Assembly (NCBI GenBank): GCA_002708315.1
Contig: PANC01000022.1
Coordinates: forward strand, 1 to 37,653
DNA: 37,653 bases
Reading direction: 5' to 3'
Origin: Lentimicrobiaceae bacterium
Lineage (GTDB): Bacteria > Bacteroidota > Bacteroidia > Bacteroidales > F082
Numbering within the stretch: position 1 is the first letter of the stretch; every line of letters begins with the position of its first letter. The notes below the pieces were generated by a model. It was not told the origin of the DNA. It searched no databases and was given only the letters and a program-made list of their open reading frames with translations. This document shows, piece after piece, positions 25,837 through 33,679 of the stretch. The position numbers were made by a program, and so were the translations under genes.

Positions 25837-26769
25837 CTAAATATTTAATTTACGAATTAATTCTGGAATTTTTCTAAGTGAAGCAAGGTGCTTCCAGTAC
25901 TGTCTGACTTCCATAACAGGAGAACCCATATAAACCTTACCTCCTTCAACTGATTTATCAACAGCAGATGTGGCAAGTATTACCGCTTTTTTACCAATTA
26001 CAATGTCCTTATTAATTGCAACGCGAGCCCAAATAACAACCTCATCTTCGATTGTTGTAACACCGGCAATTGCTCCAAAAGCTCCAATTAAACAATGCTT
26101 TCCAATTACAGTATCATGCCCTATCTGACATTGATTATCAATTTTTGTCCCCCGACCTATTATAGTATCAGCGGTAACTCCTTTATCTATTGAACACGAG
26201 GCTCCTATTTCGACGTCGTTTTCTATAACTACTTTACCTGCAGATAAGAATTTCACATAACCCTCATTTCTCTTTTGAAAATAATATGCATCACCTCCTA
26301 TAACTGTATTAGAATGTATTATCACATTATCTCCAATCTCACACCCATCATATATACTCACATTGGCATGAATGATACAATTACAACCAATTTTAACATT
26401 ATTACCAATAAAAACGCCTGGTTGAATAACAGTCCCATCACCAATATGGGCACTATCACTTATCATCTGTTTCGATGCCAAAAATGGATTTGAATGCCGA
26501 ATTAGTTTGTTAAATGCATCCATTGGAGAATCGTGAATTATTAACGACTTACCATCAGGAGCATCTACTTCTTTGTTTATTATAACAAAAGAAGCATTGG
26601 ATTCAAGAACTTTCTTATAATATTTAGGGTGATCCACAAAAGTAATATCGCCATTTCTAACAACATGTATTTCGTTAAGACCAATCACAATAGCATCTGA
26701 ATTACCGATAACCTTTCCATCGATTAATCCTGCTATCTCACCTAAAGTAACTGAATTTAGAAAATCCAT
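25837..26769 (-). CDS. LpxD-like N-acyltransferase, second paralogue
   Basis: A 310-residue left-handed beta-helix acyltransferase. An N-terminal LpxD-type nucleotide-binding domain (residues about 1-100, with SLIIHDSPMDAFNKLI) precedes about ten hexapeptide repeats, and IGHDTVIG places His218 at the position of the LpxD catalytic histidine. A C-terminal helical tail (VRQYWKHLASLRKIPELIRK) resembles the LpxD acyl-carrier-binding end. It is shorter and more divergent than the lpxD at 29720-30751 and lies at the end of the lpxC-lpxA-efp unit, 5 bases after efp. A second LpxD-like protein in this position is common in Bacteroidota. Whether it acylates lipid A precursor with a different chain or another UDP-sugar is not known from sequence. 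Confidence 0.82.
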   Translation of the reverse strand: MDFLNSVTLGEIAGLIDGKVIGNSDAIVIGLNEIHVVRNGDITFVDHPKYYKKVLESNASFVIINKEVDAPDGKSLIIHDSPMDAFNKLIRHSNPFLASKQMISDSAHIGDGTVIQPGVFIGNNVKIGCNCIIHANVSIYDGCEIGDNVIIHSNTVIGGDAYYFQKRNEGYVKFLSAGKVVIENDVEIGASCSIDKGVTADTIIGRGTKIDNQCQIGHDTVIGKHCLIGAFGAIAGVTTIEDEVVIWARVAINKDIVIGKKAVILATSAVDKSVEGGKVYMGSPVMEVRQYWKHLASLRKIPELIRKLNI

Positions 26770-26774
26770 AATAG

Positions 26775-27341
26775 TTATGACTTAACGCGTTCAGAGTAAG
26801 CTCCAGTTCTTGTATCTACTTTGATTTTATCTCCCGTATTAATAAATAATGGTACCTTAACAATGGTATTTGTTTCTACAGTAGCATCTTTAAAAGTATT
26901 TGTAGCAGTATTACCCCTTTCGCCTGGCTCGGTATAAGTAACTTCCAAAACAACATACGCAGGCATATCGCACAAAATAGGTGAGTCTGTTTCGCCATGA
27001 TAAGCGATTGTAACTTCTTGACCTTCTTTGAGTAAATCCGGAGCAGGTATTAATGACTTATCCAAAAATGTTTGTTCAAAATTCTCAGTGTTCATAAAGT
27101 GAAAAATGTCTCCATCACTATAAAGGTATTGATACTGACGTCTCTCAACTCTTTGTATTTCTATTTTTACTCCCGAAGTAAATGTATTGGTTAATATTCT
27201 ACCTGTTTTAACATTTCTAAGTTTTGAACGCACAAAAGCAGGCCCTTTGCCTGGTTTAACATGCTGAAATTCTGCAATGGTATACAACTCTCCGTTATGC
27301 AGTATGCAAAGTCCGTTTCTAAAATCTGCTGTTGAAGCCAT
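26775..27341 (-). CDS. efp: Elongation factor P
   Basis: A 188-residue translation factor that relieves ribosome stalling at polyproline stretches by binding between the P and E sites. The three beta-barrel domains have the usual length. The tip of domain I reads VKPGKGPAFVRSKLRN, with the lysine that is modified in many bacteria retained; EpmA-type or other modifying enzymes are not in the window. Domain III ends in the typical GDKIKVDTRTGAYSERV. It lies inside the lipid A unit, 23 bases after lpxA and 5 bases before the second lpxD-like gene, an arrangement seen in other Bacteroidota. Confidence 0.97.
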   Translation of the reverse strand: MASTADFRNGLCILHNGELYTIAEFQHVKPGKGPAFVRSKLRNVKTGRILTNTFTSGVKIEIQRVERRQYQYLYSDGDIFHFMNTENFEQTFLDKSLIPAPDLLKEGQEVTIAYHGETDSPILCDMPAYVVLEVTYTEPGERGNTATNTFKDATVETNTIVKVPLFINTGDKIKVDTRTGAYSERVKS

Positions 27342-27364
27342 AATTTTTTTAGTTACACTATTTA

Positions 27365-28162
27365 TTAACCCCTCTTATCTCTTGTACTGGTGAAACCCTT
27401 CATAATACCACGCTGAGACTTTGATATAAAACTTAAGATGGTATCCCTCTCATCACTGGCACTAATATTTCGTTCAATATATTTTACAGCCTGAGTTACA
27501 TTGTTGCCTTTTAAAAACAATATTCTGTATATCTCCTGTATATAATTAATTAATTCATTGGGAAAACCTCTTCTCCTCAAACCAATTGAATTAACTCCTA
27601 CAAAAGCCAATGGCTCTCGACCGGCCTTGGCATATGGTGGAACATCTTTTGGTACCATAGAACCACCTGCTATCATTGAGTGCTCGCCAATGTGCACAAA
27701 TTGATGTATGGCAGCTAATCCTCCAATTATAGCCCAATCCCCAATCTCAATATGGCCTGCCAAAGTTGCAGCATTTGCCAACACTACGTTGTTTCCAAGA
27801 ATACAATCATGAGCAACGTGAACATAAGCCATGAGTAGACAATTATTACCTATTACAGTTTCATTATTTGCTTTAGTGCCTCTATTAATGGTTACGAACT
27901 CTCTGATTGTAACATTATTTCCAATCTTAACTATGGTTTCTTCTCCATCAAATTTTAGATCCTGAGGAACTGCTGATATTACAGCACCAGGGAAAATACG
28001 GCAGTTTTTTCCAATTCTAGCTCCTTCCATTATGGTAACATTTGATCCAATCCATGTGCCCTCTTCTATAATCACATTCTTTTCAATGTTGACAAAAGGT
28101 TCTATTACAACATTTGGAGCAATTTTAGCCTGCGGATGAACATATGCTAGAGGTTGATTCAT
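27365..28162 (-). CDS. lpxA: UDP-N-acetylglucosamine acyltransferase
   Basis: A 265-residue trimeric left-handed beta-helix enzyme that performs the first step of lipid A synthesis, transfer of a 3-hydroxyacyl chain from ACP to the 3-OH of UDP-GlcNAc. Repeated hexapeptides (for example TWIGSNVTIMEGARIG) fill residues 5-190; MAYVHVAHDC (111-120) includes His118, corresponding to the catalytic His125 of E. coli LpxA. SGAVI-type and GLRRRGFPNELI segments follow, then the C-terminal helical domain. Length is typical. The start is 11 bases after the lpxC/fabZ stop, so it is co-transcribed. Confidence 0.97.
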   Translation of the reverse strand: MNQPLAYVHPQAKIAPNVVIEPFVNIEKNVIIEEGTWIGSNVTIMEGARIGKNCRIFPGAVISAVPQDLKFDGEETIVKIGNNVTIREFVTINRGTKANNETVIGNNCLLMAYVHVAHDCILGNNVVLANAATLAGHIEIGDWAIIGGLAAIHQFVHIGEHSMIAGGSMVPKDVPPYAKAGREPLAFVGVNSIGLRRRGFPNELINYIQEIYRILFLKGNNVTQAVKYIERNISASDERDTILSFISKSQRGIMKGFTSTRDKRG

Positions 28163-28173
28163 TTCTTTTTATT

Positions 28174-29571
28174 TTATTTTTCTTTATTCTTAACAATCTG
28201 TGCAATAAGTTTACCTTCCATAACAACCTTATCGCCTACATAAGCTTTTCCAATCATTGAGCATATTCCTCGTTTTATAGGCCCAGTAAGTTCGATTGAA
28301 AAAATCAATACATCTCCTGGTCCTACTTTAGAGCGAAAACGAACTTCTTCTATCTTCAAGAAGTAAGTGGAATACAGCTCAGGTTCATCAACTGAATTAA
28401 GAACAAAAATACCACCAGCTTGAGCCATTGCTTCAACCTGAAGTACTCCTGGCATGATTGGCTCATCTGGAAAATGACCAACAAAAAATGGCTCGTTTAA
28501 GGTTACTGATTTCATTGCAACAATATGGTCGTCTGTCAATACTAGAACCTTGTCAACAAGGAGAAATGGTGGCCTATGAGGTAATATTTTCTTGATTTGA
28601 TTTATGTCATAATATGGCTCTGCATAAATATCAAAGGGTGGTTTCTTTAACATATGTGTATTATTTAATTCATTAAATATCTTTTGACCAAATTCAGTAT
28701 TTGCCTGATGACCTGGTCTAGAAGCTGTTATTTTTCCTTTAAGAGGCATACCTAACAGCGCCAAATCACCAATTACATCCAGCAACTTATGACGAGCAGG
28801 TTCATTTGAAAAGTGCATGTCAAGGTTGTTCAAGATACCATTTGGTTTTACTTTAACCTTAGGTTTATTAAAAAGTTCAGCAAGATTATCCAACTCCTCC
28901 TGAGATACTGCTCTATTAACAAAGACTATCGCATTGTTTAGGTCTCCACCTTTGATAAGATTATTTTGCAACAGAAATTCAAGCTCATGAAGGAATACAA
29001 AGGTTCTACACTGGGCAATCTCTGATTCAAATTTGTTTATATCGTCCAAGGTTGCTATTTGCTTACCTAATATTTCAGTTTCAAAATCAATTGTTACTGT
29101 AGCTGAGAACTTATCAGCAGGCTCAATTAGCATCTCAATATTCTTATCAGGTATTTTATAGGATATTGGTTCTGTAATTTCAATATACTTTCTATTGGCT
29201 TTTTGTTCAACAATTCCAGCCTCTTTAATTGCATTTATGAAATGTATTGAGGATCCATCCTTAATGGGTATCTCTTCCATATCCACATCAACCATCACAT
29301 TATCAATGCCTAAGCCCATAAAAGCGGCCAATAAATGTTCAATTGTATACAAGCTATAGCCATTTTTTGCAAGCGTAGTGCCCCTGGCTGTGCTTACAAC
29401 AAGATTTATATCTGCATCAATAATTGGTTTTTCATCAATATCAACTCTTCTGAACTTTATGCCATGATTTTCTGGAGCACTGTGAAGTGTTATTTGTCCA
29501 AGCTGTCCAGTATGCAAACCAGTACCACTTAGGGTTATTGATTTATCTATCGTTTTTTGTTTATCAACCAT
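28174..29571 (-). CDS. lpxC/fabZ: Bifunctional LpxC deacetylase / FabZ dehydratase
   Basis: A 465-residue fusion. Residues 1 to about 305 are UDP-3-O-acyl-GlcNAc deacetylase (LpxC), the committed step of lipid A synthesis: zinc ligands His79 (in TIEHLLAA), His261 and Asp265 (in ARHKLLD), with Glu78 as base and His288 in PGHQAN. Residues about 320-465 are (3R)-hydroxyacyl-ACP dehydratase (FabZ): ILPHRPPFLLVD (329-340), catalytic His366 in GHFPDEPIMPG and Glu380 in VEAMAQAGG. All catalytic residues are intact. The fusion is characteristic of Bacteroidota and joins two enzymes that compete for 3-hydroxyacyl-ACP. It starts a unit with lpxA, efp and the second lpxD-like gene and has its own promoter candidate. 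Confidence 0.97.
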   Translation of the reverse strand: MVDKQKTIDKSITLSGTGLHTGQLGQITLHSAPENHGIKFRRVDIDEKPIIDADINLVVSTARGTTLAKNGYSLYTIEHLLAAFMGLGIDNVMVDVDMEEIPIKDGSSIHFINAIKEAGIVEQKANRKYIEITEPISYKIPDKNIEMLIEPADKFSATVTIDFETEILGKQIATLDDINKFESEIAQCRTFVFLHELEFLLQNNLIKGGDLNNAIVFVNRAVSQEELDNLAELFNKPKVKVKPNGILNNLDMHFSNEPARHKLLDVIGDLALLGMPLKGKITASRPGHQANTEFGQKIFNELNNTHMLKKPPFDIYAEPYYDINQIKKILPHRPPFLLVDKVLVLTDDHIVAMKSVTLNEPFFVGHFPDEPIMPGVLQVEAMAQAGGIFVLNSVDEPELYSTYFLKIEEVRFRSKVGPGDVLIFSIELTGPIKRGICSMIGKAYVGDKVVMEGKLIAQIVKNKEK

Positions 29572-29614
29572 CTAAGACTCTAACCTGTTTAAGCTTCTGT
29601 AATAGAGAATTTCG

Positions 29615-29643
29615 CAAAAATAATCAATTTTACAACAATACAA
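29615..29643 (-). promoter_or_regulatory. Promoter candidate of the lpxC/fabZ-lpxA-efp unit (TTG-N18-TATTTTTG)
   Basis: On the minus strand TTG (29643-29641), an 18-base spacer and TATTTTTG (29622-29615) match the Bacteroidota promoter consensus, giving a leader of about 36 bases before the ATG at 29571. A near-palindrome centred on ACAATTGT overlaps the -33 element and could be an operator, but this is weak. Confidence 0.5.
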
Positions 29644-29719
29644 TTGTGTTATTACCTTTATGGAAATTAACATCAAATCGTCTAGGTTAATAGTGCAGCT
29701 TTAAGTTAGGAATCTGTGG

Positions 29720-30751
29720 TTAATCTTTTCCCTTCAGTTTGAATTCTATATCGTTTACTCTTTTAACTATCGAGTCAAATCTGCGAAAATGTATGTAGGA
29801 TCTTTGAAAATCACGATACCCAAAAGCAGGAGAGCCTTCATGAACAGATTTTTCTTCTTTAATACTTTTTCCAACTCCACTTTGGGCGGCAATCATAACA
29901 CCATCAGCTATTTCAAGGTGACCTATTATCCCTACTTGCCCTCCTATCATACAGTTTTTACCAACCTTTGTTGATCCAGATATTCCAGTTTGAGCAGCAA
30001 TAACAGTATTTTCTCCCACAACAACATTATGAGCTATTTGTATCAAGTTATCAATCTTAACACCTCTCTTGATTAATGTTGACCCTATGGTGGCTCTATC
30101 AATCGTAGTGTTAGCTCCAATCTCTACCCTATCCTCCATAACTACATTACCTATCTGAGGAATCTTACGATAATTATTATCGTCCTGGGGCGCAAATCCA
30201 AAACCGTCGGCACCAATTACTGCACCAGCATGTATTGTACATTCATTACCAATAATACATTCATCATAGACATTAACACCGGAATATAATATTGTATCCT
30301 TACCAAAAGCACAGTTCATTCCCACTGTTGTGTTGGGATATATCGCACAGTTATCTCCTATTTTTGTATTATCTCCTATGGATACAAAATCTCCAATGAA
30401 TACATTCTTACCTATGCTCGCTGTTTCAGAAATACTAGCTTTTGATGATATGCCAGTTCTTTTGGGCTTAGTTTGCTCATACATTTCCAATAGACTTGCA
30501 AAAGATGCATAGGCATTTTCTACCCTTACTAAGGTTGCACCTATTTCTTTTTCAGGAACAAAATCATTATTTACAATAACAATTGAAGCTTTGGTATTGT
30601 ATATATGGCTAGTGTACTTTGGGTTGGCAAGAAAACTAAGTGTCCCAGGCGCACCCTCCTCAATTTTACTTAGGCTATTAACCTCAATATCTGGGTTTCC
30701 ATCCACTTTACCATTGAGTGCCTCTGCAATTTGTTTTGCACTAAACTTCAT
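29720..30751 (-). CDS. lpxD: UDP-3-O-acylglucosamine N-acyltransferase
   Basis: A 343-residue enzyme that adds the second, N-linked 3-hydroxyacyl chain in lipid A synthesis. The N-terminal domain (residues 1-100, with AGTLSFLANPKYTSHIY-type sequence) binds the uridine moiety, followed by hexapeptide repeats; NLIQIAHNVVVG contains the catalytic His241, matching His239 of E. coli. ADGFGFAPQD and the end QRSYIHFRRFDSIVKRV are typical. It is full length and the better match of the two paralogues, so is the probable canonical LpxD. It lies 148 bases upstream of lpxC/fabZ. A minus-strand TATTTTTG at 30809-30816 is a candidate -7 box for it. Confidence 0.95.
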   Translation of the reverse strand: MKFSAKQIAEALNGKVDGNPDIEVNSLSKIEEGAPGTLSFLANPKYTSHIYNTKASIVIVNNDFVPEKEIGATLVRVENAYASFASLLEMYEQTKPKRTGISSKASISETASIGKNVFIGDFVSIGDNTKIGDNCAIYPNTTVGMNCAFGKDTILYSGVNVYDECIIGNECTIHAGAVIGADGFGFAPQDDNNYRKIPQIGNVVMEDRVEIGANTTIDRATIGSTLIKRGVKIDNLIQIAHNVVVGENTVIAAQTGISGSTKVGKNCMIGGQVGIIGHLEIADGVMIAAQSGVGKSIKEEKSVHEGSPAFGYRDFQRSYIHFRRFDSIVKRVNDIEFKLKGKD

Positions 30752-30808
30752 ATCAATAATTTTTGGAGCAAGGTAGTTAAAATTGTGAAGTGTAATATCG
30801 GATTACGG

Positions 30809-30816
30809 CAAAAATA
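30809..30816 (-). promoter_or_regulatory. Candidate -7 box (TATTTTTG) of lpxD
   Basis: Matches TAnnTTTG about 58 bases before the lpxD ATG, identical to the box before lpxC/fabZ. No TTG at the standard -33 distance was seen. Confidence 0.35.
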
Positions 30817-30851
30817 AGATGCCATGATCCGATACATATCATTAGTATATA

Positions 30852-31838
30852 TTACTTCTCAGGTTCATCTTCAATTGAAGGGTTTCCTGCAATTGAATCT
30901 CTCATATTTGTATCAGCCTGAATATTTTTATACCTGTAATAATCCATTATACCTAGATTACCCGTTCTGAAGGCTTCCGCAATGGATTTAGGTATTTCAG
31001 CTTCTGCCTGTATTACATTGGCGCTTGCCTCCACAGACTTGGCTTTCATTTCTTGCTCTGCAGCAACTGCCATTGCTCTGCGCTCTTCTGCCTTTGCTTG
31101 GGCAATATTCTTGTCTGCATTTGCTTGATCCATTTGAAGCTCAGCTCCAATATTCTTTCCTATGTCAATATCTGCGATGTCAATTGATAGAATCTCGAAA
31201 GCAGTTCCAGAATCTAGGCCCTTACTGAGAACAACCTTTGATATACTATCTGGGTTTTCCAATACTGCCTTGTGAGAATCTGCAGAACCAATTGATGATA
31301 CTATCCCCTCACCAACTCTTGCAAGCACAGTCTCCTCTCCCGCTCCACCAACTAGTTGATCAATATTAGCACGAACTGTTACCCTTGCCATGGCAATTAA
31401 CTGGATACCATCTTTGGCAACAGCAGCAACTTTTTTAGTATCAATAACCTTTGGATTTACTGACATTTGAACAGCTTCAAGTACATCACGTCCGGCAAGA
31501 TCGATGGCTGTTGCAGTTTTGAAATCAAGTTTAATATTTGCTTTTTCTGCGCTAATTAATGCATTAATAACCAGCTGAACATTACCACCTGCCAAATAGT
31601 GAGCTTCCATGTCATCGCGTGCTAAATTCAACCCAGCCTTTGTTGATGCAATTAAACTATTCACAATTATTCTTGGCGGAACCTTCCTCCATCTCATTAA
31701 AACAAGTTGTAATAATGATATTCTTACATTGGATACTAGGGCTGTGAACCATAACCCGACTGGAACAAAGTACAAGAGTAGCCAGAGTAAAAATATTGCT
31801 CCAATACCTGTTGCTATGAGTACATAAATATTTTCCAT
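30852..31838 (-). CDS. floA: Flotillin-like protein FloA
   Basis: A 328-residue membrane scaffold protein. An N-terminal hairpin-like hydrophobic segment (residues about 4-40) anchors it; [19 protein letters not shown] starts the SPFH/PHB-like domain, and the C-terminal half is an Ala/Glu/Lys-rich coiled coil ([21 protein letters not shown]) ending with [20 protein letters not shown], a highly conserved FloA segment. FloA organises detergent-resistant membrane domains in Bacillus. The start is 2 bases after the nfeD gene, and NfeD proteins are known flotillin partners, so the pair probably functions together. Confidence 0.95.
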   Translation of the reverse strand: MENIYVLIATGIGAIFLLWLLLYFVPVGLWFTALVSNVRISLLQLVLMRWRKVPPRIIVNSLIASTKAGLNLARDDMEAHYLAGGNVQLVINALISAEKANIKLDFKTATAIDLAGRDVLEAVQMSVNPKVIDTKKVAAVAKDGIQLIAMARVTVRANIDQLVGGAGEETVLARVGEGIVSSIGSADSHKAVLENPDSISKVVLSKGLDSGTAFEILSIDIADIDIGKNIGAELQMDQANADKNIAQAKAEERRAMAVAAEQEMKAKSVEASANVIQAEAEIPKSIAEAFRTGNLGIMDYYRYKNIQADTNMRDSIAGNPSIEDEPEK

Positions 31839-31840
31839 GA

Positions 31841-32308
31841 TTAATTTTCTATTTTCTTTATAAATATTTTATTTCCTGATATTCTAATAATTTCTACATT
31901 TTCTTCCTGATCTATGAAATCAGATAATGTGCTTACTTCATAGTAGGAATTCTTAAACTTGGCTTTTCCCATGGGAGCACATCTTGATATTGTAACACCC
32001 TTTTCGCCAATTTTTAGGTTTTTTTTATCTATTTGGTTTACCCTACCAGTATTCACAGCCTTTAAAGATGCTTTTTTCCATGTTTTACTCCTTAGTATGA
32101 TAATCAAACCAAGTAAGTTAATTGCAAGGGTTGAAGCTAAAGTAATATGACCCGCCATTATTCCTTCCTTTGAATATGCTAACCATACTCCTGCTGCCAT
32201 TAATACAATGCCTATAAGACCTGCAAATCCTGAACCTGGGATCACAAGAACCTCCATGATCATCATTAGCAAACCTATTAGAATCAAGACTGATATTACC
32301 GTCCACAT
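31841..32308 (-). CDS. NfeD family membrane protein
   Basis: A 155-residue protein with about three N-terminal TM segments (residues 3-75, including a Gly-rich [16 protein letters not shown] loop) and a C-terminal OB-fold domain (residues about 95-155: [20 protein letters not shown], then [20 protein letters not shown]). This is the short NfeD type without the serine-protease domain. Such proteins bind SPFH/flotillin partners; floA starts 2 bases downstream. It starts 11 bases after clpS. Confidence 0.88.
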   Translation of the reverse strand: MWTVISVLILIGLLMMIMEVLVIPGSGFAGLIGIVLMAAGVWLAYSKEGIMAGHITLASTLAINLLGLIIILRSKTWKKASLKAVNTGRVNQIDKKNLKIGEKGVTISRCAPMGKAKFKNSYYEVSTLSDFIDQEENVEIIRISGNKIFIKKIEN

Positions 32309-32319
32309 AGTTTTATACT

Positions 32320-32595
32320 TTAAACAATTTCAACTGTTATTTGCCTATTGGTCATTTCAACATAAATTGGTCTAATTACGTCCATATTGCCCTTTTTTAT
32401 GTGGCACTTTCCTTTGTGATGAGCAATAATTGCACAATTCTCAGCTTGATTATGATCATGACCACATACCTCCACAAGTGAGTCTATTATAAAATCAAAC
32501 GTATTATAATCATCATTGTAAAGAATAAGATTTTTTAAGTCGGCTTCTTTTTCAACAACTTCGGGGGTTACGGATGTTTTTTCTTTGGTTCCCAT
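32320..32595 (-). CDS. clpS: ClpS, N-end rule adaptor of ClpAP/ClpCP protease
   Basis: A 91-residue adaptor that delivers substrates with destabilising N-terminal residues to the Clp ATPase. The core matches: LILYNDDYNTFDFIIDSLVE (N-degron pocket Asn-Asp) and HHKGKCHI, containing the His that contacts the substrate amino group. The flexible N-terminal extension is Lys/Glu-rich. I choose the ATG at 32595 (MGTKEKT); a frame open to a TTG at 32616 is unlikely because that TTG belongs to a TAAATTTG -7 box at 32614-32621. It is followed closely by nfeD and floA, an unusual operon partner set. Confidence 0.93.
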   Translation of the reverse strand: MGTKEKTSVTPEVVEKEADLKNLILYNDDYNTFDFIIDSLVEVCGHDHNQAENCAIIAHHKGKCHIKKGNMDVIRPIYVEMTNRQITVEIV

Positions 32596-32613
32596 GTGAT
32601 TTATTATACTAAA

Positions 32614-32621
32614 CAAATTTA
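32614..32621 (-). promoter_or_regulatory. Candidate -7 box (TAAATTTG) of the clpS-nfeD-floA unit
   Basis: Minus-strand TAAATTTG matches TAnnTTTG, with a TATG 19 bases further upstream as a poor -33. The leader would be only about 12 bases before the ATG at 32595. Confidence 0.35.
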
Positions 32622-32740
32622 TGCAAAATATCTTTGATTACATATACTTTTTAAGAGAATATTTACAACCATAATGAAAGCAATAAACGCCCATGAAGAT
32701 ATTAAGATTGTAAGAGTTATTATAACGAAAGCCTTTCTTA

Positions 32741-33433
32741 TCAAACCATTCCAAAATCCGGCAATAACCATATGAGTATTATAATCATTACAAGTGCTGG
32801 AAGAATATTAAGAACTGACATTTTTTTTATGCCTAAAATATCAATACCAAGCCCTATGAGAAGCACACCTCCCACAGCAGACATCTCTGAAATCATTATT
32901 GGCGGGAAAAAATCTCCAAAATACATTGCCATTAGGGTTATGCCACCTTGAAATATGAATAGTGGGATAACCGAAAACATAACTCCAATCCCTAGGGCTG
33001 ATGCAAGAGCGATTGAAGAAACTCCATCCATTATTGATTTAATAAGTATTAAATTTTGATTCCCCGTTAATCCAGCCTCTATGGCACCAATAATTGTTAA
33101 AGAGCCTATGCAATAGAGTAAGAATGCTGTAACCAAACCCTCTGAGAACCTTTCGTTACCAATTTTGAAGCGTTTTTTTAAGTATTCTCCAAAAAACTCT
33201 ACTCGCTTTTGAATATTTAAGTATTCTCCAAGTATACCACCTGTAATTAAAGCAATTACCATGTGTAATATATGAGTTGTTTCCAATGCCATGGATATTC
33301 CAAGAAAAATAGTAAACAATCCTATTACTTGAAAAAATATTTTTATGTATCTTTCGGGTAACCTTCTATTTAATAACATCCCCAAGGAAGTTCCCGCTAT
33401 AATTGCTATTATGTTTACAAATGTACCTTCCAT
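32741..33433 (-). CDS. DUF554 family integral membrane protein
   Basis: A 230-residue inner-membrane protein with about six or seven TM segments. The opening GTFVNIIAIIAGTSLGMLLNRRLPE and the motifs LALG-type/IGGGILGEYLN, VTAFLLYCIGSLTIIGAIEAGL and IKSIMDGVSSIALAS-like segments identify the DUF554 (YdfK/YqgA) family. Function is not established; a transport role has been suggested for the family because of its topology. It lies 145 bases upstream of clpS, is divergent from htpG, and shows no obvious functional link to either. Confidence 0.88.
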   Translation of the reverse strand: MEGTFVNIIAIIAGTSLGMLLNRRLPERYIKIFFQVIGLFTIFLGISMALETTHILHMVIALITGGILGEYLNIQKRVEFFGEYLKKRFKIGNERFSEGLVTAFLLYCIGSLTIIGAIEAGLTGNQNLILIKSIMDGVSSIALASALGIGVMFSVIPLFIFQGGITLMAMYFGDFFPPIMISEMSAVGGVLLIGLGIDILGIKKMSVLNILPALVMIIILIWLLPDFGMV

Positions 33434-33613
33434 AATCTTGCGAATATAAATAAATTGTAATGTATATATACTTTTTAGATAAGGGTTGCCACTATGGTTA
33501 AAATCATGAAAATGGAATAATTAATGGGTAAAAAATATTCAAATCAATATAATGGCATGATACATAAATAGAACAAGGGTTATATCAGCCAAATTATTTA
33601 CGTTGTGGACAAA

Positions 33614-33645
33614 TTGTCACATTCATGCCAATGGCACATACTTTG
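33614..33645 (+). promoter_or_regulatory. Weak promoter candidate of htpG with an 11-bp palindrome
   Basis: TTG at 33614-33616 and TACTTTG at 33639-33645 are separated by 22 bases; the -7 box is one base short of TAnnTTTG. Between them is TGCCAATGGCA (33626-33636), a perfect odd palindrome that could be a regulator site. I see no CIRCE element. Confidence 0.25.
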
Positions 33646-33679
33646 ATAATCAAATAATCAAAATAAAAACACAAGAAGT

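Noticed and set aside
32673-32774. Small plus-strand frame (about 33 codons, beginning MKAINAHEDIK) downstream of DUF554
   Set aside because: It overlaps the end of the DUF554 gene on the opposite strand and has no conserved feature that I can recognise.
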